In this document: piece after piece, positions 56,007 to 64,000 of the stretch
How the letters are laid out: each line of letters starts with the position of its first letter
How positions within the stretch are numbered: the first letter of the stretch is position 1
Assembly: GCF_015548375.1 (NCBI RefSeq)
Contig: NZ_JADMWW010000005.1
Location: 1 to 64,000, forward strand
Reading direction: 5' to 3'
DNA length: 64,000 nucleotides
Source: Collinsella aerofaciens
GTDB taxonomy: Bacteria; Actinomycetota; Coriobacteriia; Coriobacteriales; Coriobacteriaceae
Made by a program: the position numbers and the translations under genes
The notes under the pieces: model-generated
What the model was told of the DNA's origin: nothing
Databases searched by the model: none
Seen by the model: the letters and a program-made list of their open reading frames with translations, nothing else

Positions 56007-57504
56007 GAGCTTCTCCTTTGAGCTGTGGCGCTGGCGTTGAGCGGGATGGACACCGCAAGCGTAAAGGGCGGGGCGGCATGGATTTCCAGACAGCCGCCCA
56101 GATCTTGCGCGACATGCCTCATACCTGGGATACCCGTTCCCTCGCGATACGATACGGGTGCAGGCGCGCCGTCGTTTGATACCGTCATGTGGGCAATGGC
56201 ACCGCCATCCGACCCCTCCTGCCACAGGCGCACTTGGACTTGGTGAGCCTGCGCATGCTTGGTGGCATTGGTCGACGCCTCGCGGATAATCTGCAAAAAG
56301 GCGGCAGCGACGTGTGCATCGTCCGGAAGCGATCCATCCACATCGATCTGCACGCTCACCAGGCCAAAGGCATGAACGATATCGCCGAGCTGCTCCGCCG
56401 GCTCGCTGTCGCCACCGCTACGCAGGTCGGCGGCAATCGAGCGCAGCAGCGGGTCAATCTGCTCGAGCGACTTGTCATCCAGACGCCCCTCCTCCAAGTA
56501 TCGATGGAGAATGGACAGGCGCTGCCCGATCACGTCGTGTACGCGGGCGCGCATACGCAGGTAGGCCGCATTGTCGGCAACCTTTTTGACTTCTTCGATC
56601 TGGGCCTGGAGCTCTTGGCCCGCAAGCTCGAGCAGGTGGTTGGCCTGCGCCAGACGGTCGTGGGCATGTGCGTACTCCGTCACGTCCAAGCCGATAATGC
56701 GCTCAAAGGGGCGGCCCGAAACCATAACCTCATCGCACGCGAACAGACGAATCTCGGAGGGGGAAACCTCGACCACCGCACGTGCCTCCCCAAAGCGGTC
56801 CAGGTCGATTCGAACGCGGTTTTTGCTGCTCTCGGGCATCTGCGCACTGAGTTTTCGAAGACCGCCCCACGCATCGCTCATGTCGTGCAGGTCGGTGGGC
56901 ATGTGAAGCTCCACAAGGTTCCTGCGCATGCAGCGATTCATGAGCAGAGGGCGGCCCTTCGAATCCAGATACAGAATGCCGACGGGGATCACGTTAATAG
57001 TCTCGATCGTCGAAAACGCCGTGATGTCCTCCTGGCGGTTGCGCACGTCCATCAAAAGCGCCGCGACGGAGCGGAACAGGAAGAACGCGCCCTCCGCGAT
57101 AAGGACTGCGGGCCACGCCGAACCCATGACGTAAACAACCGGCGGCGTCGCGGCGGCAACAAGCAGCAGCTCAACCATCATGACGGGACGACGATAATGC
57201 ACCATAAGGACTACGCCATAGGCGGCAATCGCGGCGTTGAGCCATAGCAGCGCGCCCGCCGCCTCGGCGACGACATAGAGCGGCGCCACCAGATACGACC
57301 CGCTCGACGCGAACAAGATGACGGCCGAGATAATCAAGTGCAGCACAAGGCTCGACTCATAGACGCAAATCACTTTGCGGTTGTAAGACGAACGACGCGA
57401 TGCGATGCGATGAGCGGAACATGGATGGTCTGCAGGCATGCCACCAAGGCAAAGAGCACATCGAGCGCAACGATCTGGGGAAGGATAAGCGGCATCTGCA
57501 TCAT
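56003..57504 (-). CDS. NarX/DesK-type histidine kinase with out-of-frame 5' end
   Basis: The kinase partner of the preceding regulator has five or so membrane helices, a PAS-like region (VIPVGILYLDSKGRPLLMNR), the HisKA_3 phosphoacceptor RARVHDVIGQRLSIL and a HATPase (IREASTNATKHAQ, EGTGIPGMRHVAQDLGG). The natural start is ATG 57504/57501, overlapping the previous stop (TGATG) and coding MMQMPLILPQIVALDVLFAL. That frame stops after 44 codons because a GCGAT repeat (57397-57411) has three copies. With two copies the frame runs straight into the kinase (about 498 aa). As sequenced, translation needs GTG 57511 or ATG 57439, giving proteins lacking the first helix. Confidence 0.85.
57397..57411. 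repeat. (GCGAT)3 pentanucleotide repeat in kinase gene
   Basis: Three perfect head-to-tail GCGAT units lie within the coding start of the histidine kinase. Losing one unit would change the frame by five bases and join two otherwise separate reading frames, as expected for a slipped-strand switch. Confidence 0.8.
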
Positions 57505-59303
57505 CACTCACCCGCCCGCGGCATCAGCACGATCATACGCAGCTGACCGGCCTCGCCCTCAAGACGATACGCCACGTTACGCCCCTGCAGTGCAACCTCG
57601 AGCTCGTGCGCGGCGGGCGTCTGCGACAAGTCTTCCTCGTCGTTGGAAAAGAGTGTGGCACGCAGCTCCACGCTGCACGAATCGTGTTCGCTCAGATGGT
57701 ACATGAGTGCCGGATGATCGGTGGTGTAGGCGAAAAACGCAAAGTCATACACGCAGTCGTACAGCGCGCTTACCGTACTGGCATGCATCGGACGCTGTAT
57801 GGCGATGATCGAAGCGCAGTCGACATCGATGGTGCGCAAGTCACTTGCCAGCTCGTTGGCAATGAGTTGGATGCGATCGCGGTCAAATCCGCTTTCCCCA
57901 TGCTGCGCCAACGTGAGCGAGCCCTTGCGTTTGCAATAGGCGACGAGCATCTTGGCACATTGCAGCATGCGATAGCGCTCATGCGAGGATGCCTCATCGG
58001 TTAACGGCGGCAGCGAGCCCAGCAGCCCATACATCTCATCGAGCGCGCGGGCAAGCGCCTGGTCGACATCTTTGACCAGCAAGGCCTCGGCCTCCTGGTC
58101 GGCAAGATGCGTCTTAAGATCGTAGTCGGTCGTAAGTAGCTCGTTTTGGCGCTGCAATTCCATGCGCCGGTACGCCAGCTCGCGATTGAGCTCGTTGAGC
58201 TCCGATACGTCTTGGGCGAGCAATGCCGATCCGCCTAGCAGTGGGAAGGCGCGGTACATCACATCGGGATCGGACGCCACGGTAAAGGCGTGGGCATGCC
58301 CGTGCTCCTGAGCGCGCAGCTCTTCGCGCACACCCGCCGGAATCGGCTTTGATACCGGCGTGGCATAGACTTCCTGCAGGTCGCGCGTTATAACTTTAAG
58401 ATCGAGCGGCAGGGTGGCGAAAATGTTGGCAATGCCGTGGTACGACGGAATGACGCCGCAATCGAGGCAAATCTCGAGCGTCACCACGCACAGCACGCAA
58501 TAGACGAGCGAAAAGTTGAGCTTCCATGCCCAAGGCACGCGCAGGGCGTACGAAATGGCAAAGAACGCGCCGCCCAGCAGCACGAGTGCCGCCGTGCCCG
58601 AAAAACGTCGGATACGGAAGGACGATGACCGACCCACCAAAATGAAAAAGGCGACAAAGTTAAAGGCCGTCCATATCAGAACGGCAAAATAGCCCCAGCC
58701 GTACGTGTAATCGTTACTCCAGGTTTCACTCGAGCGATCGAAATGAAAGACCTGTTGGTGAAAATCGTTGGTAAGCACAAACCCAATGAGCAGGATGGCC
58801 GCGATCCACAGGGCTGTGCGGTAGCGGCGACCCGCACGATGTTGCTCCAACCCTGCAAGGCGCAGGCCGCACAGCTGGTAGAGGAGCGGAATGAGCGTCA
58901 TGGGCACGTAGTACAGGTACCACAGCACGGTGGCATAGAACGGCGTGAACGACTTGTACTTGAGGATGACCTCGATCATCCACAAGGCGCTGATGGTGGC
59001 AACGGCAACGAGGCGCCGGCGCAAGACGTAATCCAGACAGCGCAGATAGACCAGCACACCCCAGATTGAGAACGCGACGGCAGCGAGGAGCAGCGGAATC
59101 GAGCTCGAATGGATAAGCCCGTCCACGACTTCTTTGGACACCTCGTTATAGATGGGCACGGTGTTGGAGAGCTTGGGATCGGAAGCGAATGACGCCGGCA
59201 AGACCGCCAAAAGCAGAAGAAACAGTGCGGTTATGACGCCGGCAATGACGAAGGCGCGGCGACGGTACACCAGGTGCGTTATGCCAACGAGGAATCGCGG
59301 CAT
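57504..59303 (-). CDS. multi-helix membrane sensor protein
   Basis: This is a protein of about 599 aa, with about eight membrane helices in the first 330 residues, in the style of histidine-kinase N-terminal 7TM sensors. A PAS-like and helical linker with coiled-coil features follows (ELNELNRELAYRRMELQRQN). The C-terminal region resembles a kinase/ATPase domain in outline (KRKGSLTLAQHGES, IQLIANELASDLRTI) but has no phospho-His or N/G boxes that I recognise. It is probably a ligand-sensing partner of the kinase and regulator that follow with overlapping codons. Start uncertain: ATG 59303 is adopted, and ATG 59387 is possible. Confidence 0.65.
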   Translation of the reverse strand: MPRFLVGITHLVYRRRAFVIAGVITALFLLLLAVLPASFASDPKLSNTVPIYNEVSKEVVDGLIHSSSIPLLLAAVAFSIWGVLVYLRCLDYVLRRRLVAVATISALWMIEVILKYKSFTPFYATVLWYLYYVPMTLIPLLYQLCGLRLAGLEQHRAGRRYRTALWIAAILLIGFVLTNDFHQQVFHFDRSSETWSNDYTYGWGYFAVLIWTAFNFVAFFILVGRSSSFRIRRFSGTAALVLLGGAFFAISYALRVPWAWKLNFSLVYCVLCVVTLEICLDCGVIPSYHGIANIFATLPLDLKVITRDLQEVYATPVSKPIPAGVREELRAQEHGHAHAFTVASDPDVMYRAFPLLGGSALLAQDVSELNELNRELAYRRMELQRQNELLTTDYDLKTHLADQEAEALLVKDVDQALARALDEMYGLLGSLPPLTDEASSHERYRMLQCAKMLVAYCKRKGSLTLAQHGESGFDRDRIQLIANELASDLRTIDVDCASIIAIQRPMHASTVSALYDCVYDFAFFAYTTDHPALMYHLSEHDSCSVELRATLFSNDEEDLSQTPAAHELEVALQGRNVAYRLEGEAGQLRMIVLMPRAGE

Positions 59304-59454
59304 GGCTAAGAGCCTGCCGCCCCTGGGATCCGCCACCGGCGCGGATCGGGCGGCCGCATGGCCGATATGTCGCTCGCGGGTACCCATAGTGCTTTTAGTG
59401 TACCGACAGGCAGGCTCAAAAAACGGGCCGCATGTCCCAAAATCCGTAGACGGC

Positions 59455-59493
59455 AAAGCGCCCGACGAGCACAAACTGCTCGCCGGGCGCTTT
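59455..59493 (-). terminator. terminator after the second GH1 gene
   Basis: AAAGCGCCCGGCGAGCA / TGCTCGTCGGGCGCTTT with a five-base loop lies between structured element F and the sensor operon. It can act in either direction, but only the minus strand has a gene to end. Confidence 0.65.
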
Positions 59494-59514
59494 GGTTAGG
59501 AGACTATGATTGCC

Positions 59515-61093
<1,579 letters not shown>

Positions 61094-61162
61094 TCACACG
61101 CTGCTTGTCGTGGTTTCAGTATCCCCGTAAACGGGGCGCCACCCAACGACAACAACGCAGGT

Positions 61163-61223
61163 CGACACTTCTTTTCGCACGCAGGCGCCCAGCAGCCGCC
61201 CGAGCCTGACACTTTCTGATACC
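61163..61223 (-). promoter_or_regulatory. shared upstream element of GH1 genes, copy 2
   Basis: On the minus strand, GGTATCAGAAAGTGTCAGG and TGCGAAAAGAAGTGTCG are separated by 25 bases, ending 82 bases before the start codon. This matches 29504-29563 in sequence at both ends, in spacing and in distance from the gene, while the middle differs. Confidence 0.65.
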
Positions 61224-61224
61224 C

Positions 61225-61262
61225 AACCACCAAAAAGAGGACAGGCACCTTTGTGGTGGTTT
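61225..61262. repeat. R1 palindromic repeat copy 7
   Basis: AACCACCAAAAAGAGGACAG followed by GCACCTTTGTGGTGGTTT. It is upstream of the second GH1 gene and begins a gene-free stretch up to 61751. Confidence 0.7.
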
Positions 61263-61292
61263 GGACCCGAGAGATAGTCCGCTCCGCCGGTT

Positions 61293-61431
61293 TGTCTCAA
61301 TCTGTAACAGTTAGACCGTTAAAACCGAGCCTGGTGTTACAGATCGAGATTTTCGGGCAGCCCCCTGCAGTTTGTCTCGTTCTGTAACAGGAAAAGACGA
61401 TTTAGCCTGCTAGATGTTACAGAACGAGACA
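61293..61431. repeat. R2 palindromes, two copies beside the IS110 element
   Basis: The copies are at 61293-61349 and 61373-61431; the second has perfect 17-bp arms (TGTCTCGTTCTGTAACA). The arms vary (CAATC, CGTTC, CGATC) in step on both sides. The following 61432-61480 could encode MGLIEKNLDINEDRD on the minus strand, perhaps a remnant of a disrupted gene. Confidence 0.8.
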
Positions 61432-61539
61432 GAAGGTCCCGGTCTTCGTTGATGTCGAGGTTCTTTTCGATGAGCCCCATTACAGTCAGAAATGAGCTAT
61501 TCGATACCCCGTTGATGCATTTCCCCGGTGTCGGATACG

Positions 61540-61740
61540 ATTCAAGCAAGCCCGAAAGGGCCGCCGATCGGGCGCCCGCGTACGGCCGTCTGCCCCTGCC
61601 CCGTAGAGGGCCCGGGGGGTGTTGCCGACGCGGGCGTCGCCGTTTCAGACGACTGATAGGAAACTGCCGGACCTCAGGGAAGATGGCCACAGCCAGGTAA
61701 TGTGGGTGTCGCGGGAAACGGCTTCCGATCGACCGACGAT
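61540..61740 (+). ncRNA. possible bridge RNA region of the second IS110
   Basis: The non-coding leader of the transposase contains a strong stem (CGCCCGCGT, 61574-61582, with ACGCGGGCG, 61629-61637) enclosing further GC-rich hairpins. In IS110 elements the bridge RNA is made from this position. The assignment is from architecture; target and donor loops were not identified. Confidence 0.35.
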
Positions 61741-61751
61741 TGGAGGATACC

Positions 61752-62918
61752 ATGGCCGATAACGCAGCGCCCGCGAGGAGAGCCGTCCTCGGGCTCGACG
61801 TCGGGAAGGCCTCCCACTGGGCCTGCATGCTCACCCGGGACGGGGAGGTCGCCGTCAACCGCCCCGTCGCGAACTCCGAGCATGAGCTCGACAGACTGTT
61901 CTCGCAGGTCGAAGAGGGGACCCTAGTCGTCGTGGACCAGGTCCGCAACATCGGCGCCCTGCCCATATCCAGGGCCAGGAGGGCCGGGCTCGACGTCGCC
62001 TACCTGCCCGGCATCGCGGCACATCAGGCCTCCAGGATGTTCGCCGGCGACGCCAAGACCGACGAGCGAGACGCCCACGTGATCGCCAGGACCGCCATGG
62101 GCCTGCCCGACGCGCTGCTGCCGGTCCCGGAACGCGACGGGAGCCTCGAGGCCGCGAGGTCGCTCGCCTCGCAGCGCGACCACATGGTGACGTGCGCCAC
62201 GAGGGACAAGAACCGGCTGCGCTCCATCCTCTTGGAATCCTGCCCGGCGTTCGAGGCCCTGGTGGACCCCTCGGACCCGAAGTGGCTGCGTGTCCTCGCC
62301 CGCCTCGGCGGCGCCTGGGGCGTGGCGGACGCGGGGAGGGCGTCGTTCTCCGCGCTCATGCGGGGCGCGGGCGGACCGGCGCGCACGGACGCCTGGACGG
62401 CGATAACCTCATCGACGAGGCCTCCCGAGGTCATGGTGAGGGCCGAGAACCCGCAGGTGAAGATGCTTGCAAGGCGTATATCGGAGGCGATGGAGGAGGC
62501 ATCGCGCCTCGACGCCGAGATCGCGTCCCTGCTCGAGTCGGACGACACCTACGCGTGCCTGCTGACGATCCCTGGCATCGGCCCGAGGACGGCGTCGGAG
62601 CTGACGATAGCGATCGACATATCGTCGTTTCCCGACCACGACCACCTGGCCTCGTACTGCGGCATCGCCCCGAGGAACCGCAGGTCCGGGACCTCGATAG
62701 CGTCGGTGGCGGCGTCGAGGCAGGGAAACAAGAGGCTGAAGAACCTGCTCATATTCTCATGCAACTCGCTGACGAGGAGCGCGAACAGGTTCGGCGAGTA
62801 CTACCGCGCGTGCAGGGGCCGCGGGATGTGCCACGGCGAGGCGCTGAAGGCGGTCGCGAGGAAGAGGCTGAAGGTAATCTACGCGGTCATGCGGGACAAG
62901 GCCCCCTACGCGGCCTAG
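61752..62918 (+). CDS. IS110-family transposase
   Basis: This is a 388-aa RNA-guided recombinase type protein. It has a RuvC-like N-terminus with Asp16 (GLDVGKASHW), Asp62 (VVVDQVRNIG), and Asp104 and Asp107 (AKTDERDAHV). The second acidic residue is Asp instead of the usual Glu. The C-terminal part has LLTIPGIGPRTASELTIAID, LASYCGIAPRNRRSGTSIAS and RQGNKRLKNLLIFSCNSL. GGAGG precedes ATG 61752. The frame is complete. It is only distantly related to the transposase at 10.5-11.6 kb. Confidence 0.92.
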   Translation: MADNAAPARRAVLGLDVGKASHWACMLTRDGEVAVNRPVANSEHELDRLFSQVEEGTLVVVDQVRNIGALPISRARRAGLDVAYLPGIAAHQASRMFAGDAKTDERDAHVIARTAMGLPDALLPVPERDGSLEAARSLASQRDHMVTCATRDKNRLRSILLESCPAFEALVDPSDPKWLRVLARLGGAWGVADAGRASFSALMRGAGGPARTDAWTAITSSTRPPEVMVRAENPQVKMLARRISEAMEEASRLDAEIASLLESDDTYACLLTIPGIGPRTASELTIAIDISSFPDHDHLASYCGIAPRNRRSGTSIASVAASRQGNKRLKNLLIFSCNSLTRSANRFGEYYRACRGRGMCHGEALKAVARKRLKVIYAVMRDKAPYAA

Positions 62919-63062
62919 CCCCGCAAAAATGAAAGAGAGCTGCCGCGCCGATGGGCTGGCGCCAGCATGGAGAGAATCTAGGTAGCTCAACGGAGAAAAC
63001 CGTTGACAAAACTATAGGAACACCCCCCTGAAGCCGCCCTCGACCAGTAGTCAATTTGACTG

Positions 63063-63100
63063 AATAGGAAAAAAAGGAAAAAATAGGAAAAAAAGGAAAG
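63063..63100. repeat. 19-bp A-rich tandem repeat
   Basis: Two adjacent 19-base units AATAGGAAAAAAAGGAAAR (63063-63081 and 63082-63100) run up to the ribosome site of the ATPase gene. A 6-bp-arm palindrome (AGTCAA/TTGACT) stands just upstream. Confidence 0.8.
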
Positions 63101-63107
63101 GAGACTT

Positions 63108-64000
63108 ATGACTGAAACCATCTTCTCCCCTTCATTTGGAAATCGCCCATCCTATCTCGTTGGGCGAGGAAATGTAATTTCAACATTCATCTCCGGCCTT
63201 GAACAGGAGCCGGGCAATCGAGACCGCGCCATGCTCATGCTCGGCCAGCGAGGAAGCGGCAAGACGGTTCTCCTGTGGGAGCTCGCCGATCGCGCTCGCA
63301 AGCTTGGCTTCGTCGTCGCCACGCCCACCGTTGCCTCCGAGGACATGCTCGAGCGCATTGTTGAAAAAATCCAAGAGGCGGGCGAGCCCTATGCCAACAA
63401 ACGCCATCTCCCTAAACTCACGGGCGGCAGCCTGAGCGTCTTCGGTTTCTCAGCCGGCCTTGAGTTCACGCACGATGTGCAGGAAACCAAGAGTTTCCAG
63501 TTCAAGCTCACGCAACTGGCGCGCAAACTAACCGAGCAAGGACATGGCATCCTCATCCTCATCGATGAGCTTCAGGCTAATTCGCCCGAGATCAGACAAC
63601 TTGTCACCGCTTATCAAGAACTCGTCGGCGAGAGACTCAACGTCGCACTCGTTATGGCGGGCCTTCCGGGAGCGGTCTCGGCGACGCTCAATGACCGCGT
63701 GCTGACGTTTCTCAACCGCGCTCGCAAAGTCACACTCGAACCGCTTTCAGTCGGAGACGTCGACACCTATTACCAGCGGGCTTTCGAAGAACTCGACCTT
63801 GATATCCCAAGCGATCTTCGACTAGATGCCGCTCGCGCAACCCAGGGCTCGCCCTACATGTTGCAGCTCATCGGTTACAACATCGCCAATCGTTGCCAGG
63901 CAGGAGAACGCGCAACACGAGAGCTAGTCGACGGAGCCATCGAGGCGTCAAAGGTCGATTTCGAAAACGATGTGTGCGAGACGACGCTCGCCGCGCTCTC
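63108..64000 (+). CDS. AAA-type ATPase, cut by the window end
   Basis: This is the N-terminal 297 residues of an ATPase; no stop is reached. Walker A is GQRGSGKT at about residues 46-53 and Walker B ILILIDELQ at about 149-156 with Asp153. It then has VALVMAGLPGAV, a sensor-like FLNRARKVTLEPL, and ATQGSPYMLQLIGYNIANRC. This is the pattern of orphan AAA_16/ORC-CDC6-like ATPases found near mobile DNA. GGAAAGGAG precedes ATG 63108. It begins after the IS110 element, and its role is unknown. Confidence 0.8.
   Translation, partial: MTETIFSPSFGNRPSYLVGRGNVISTFISGLEQEPGNRDRAMLMLGQRGSGKTVLLWELADRARKLGFVVATPTVASEDMLERIVEKIQEAGEPYANKRHLPKLTGGSLSVFGFSAGLEFTHDVQETKSFQFKLTQLARKLTEQGHGILILIDELQANSPEIRQLVTAYQELVGERLNVALVMAGLPGAVSATLNDRVLTFLNRARKVTLEPLSVGDVDTYYQRAFEELDLDIPSDLRLDAARATQGSPYMLQLIGYNIANRCQAGERATRELVDGAIEASKVDFENDVCETTLAAL

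Larger units (their letters stand above)
61480..62985 (+). mobile_element. IS110-family insertion sequence, second
   Basis: One transposase gene has about 270 non-coding bases upstream and about 60-100 downstream. The ends could not be fixed, as no clear terminal repeats were found. The long upstream leader fits the classical IS110 group. The borders given are approximate. Confidence 0.5.

Noticed and set aside
57439-57511. Accepting GTG 57511 as the natural kinase start
   Set aside because: It encodes a Cys/Asp-rich segment unlike a membrane leader and has a poor ribosome site, while the overlapping ATG frame encodes a good helix. The frameshift explanation is preferred.

Overview
The window looks like chromosomal DNA of a high-GC anaerobic gut actinobacterium of the class Coriobacteriia, most likely Collinsella. 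This is an inference from several things. There is a dnaK-grpE-dnaJ-hspR cluster with an actinobacterial-type HspR. LuxR regulators are fused to a many-helix membrane module. There is a NiaR-controlled nadABC operon, and gut-type sugar genes (GH1 phospho-glucosidases, a DUF4038 glycosidase, PTS proteins). No rRNA, tRNA or CRISPR array was recognised.

Layout. 0-2 kb holds two small envelope proteins and palindromic repeats. 2-10 kb holds an aconitase-family hydratase, the heat-shock cluster (all minus strand) and a divergent 2[4Fe-4S] ferredoxin. 10-12 kb is an IS110/IS1111-type insertion sequence. 12-16 kb is nadA-nadB-nadC-niaR behind a perfect 19-bp palindrome that is probably the NiaR operator. 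16-19 kb holds a LytTR regulator and GHKL kinase pair, a UDG-like protein and thioredoxin. 19-26 kb holds a small protein, nickel regulator NikR, hydrogenase maturation genes hypF-hypC-hypD-hypE and a HAD phosphatase, without hydrogenase structural genes. 26-35 kb is a sugar region: a lipoprotein, EIIA(Glc), a GH1 enzyme with its AraC regulator, a large glycosidase, an RpiR regulator and pyrE. 35-44 kb holds an MgtA-type ATPase with a possible leader peptide, a cluster of lipoproteins and zinc-ribbon proteins, and a LuxR membrane regulator. 44-51 kb holds a DUF4038 glycosidase, PTS EIIBC, an esterase and a DUF1593 protein. 51-55 kb is a DUF4428 / YdjG-like / YdjI-like SPFH operon in which the SPFH gene is frameshifted. 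55-59 kb is a three-gene sensory operon whose kinase start is out of frame by one 5-bp repeat. 59-64 kb holds a second GH1 enzyme, an IS110 element and the start of an AAA-type ATPase.

The most interesting non-coding signal is a family of about 100-160-nt structured elements directly after stop codons: hspR, niaR, the 26.4-kb lipoprotein, pyrE and the second GH1 gene. Truncated or hairpin-only relatives follow hypD and the first GH1 gene. The main copies share short motifs (GACGCTGC, TGACGTTCAA, GACCAGAAGGTC), while their long outer helix changes sequence but keeps pairing. This looks like a conserved 3' UTR RNA family and/or a small mobile element.

Intergenic DNA is also packed with at least five other palindromic repeat families, a tandem palindrome array, and two very long nested inverted repeats. 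Starts were chosen from Shine-Dalgarno sequences and often differ from the longest possible reading frame.
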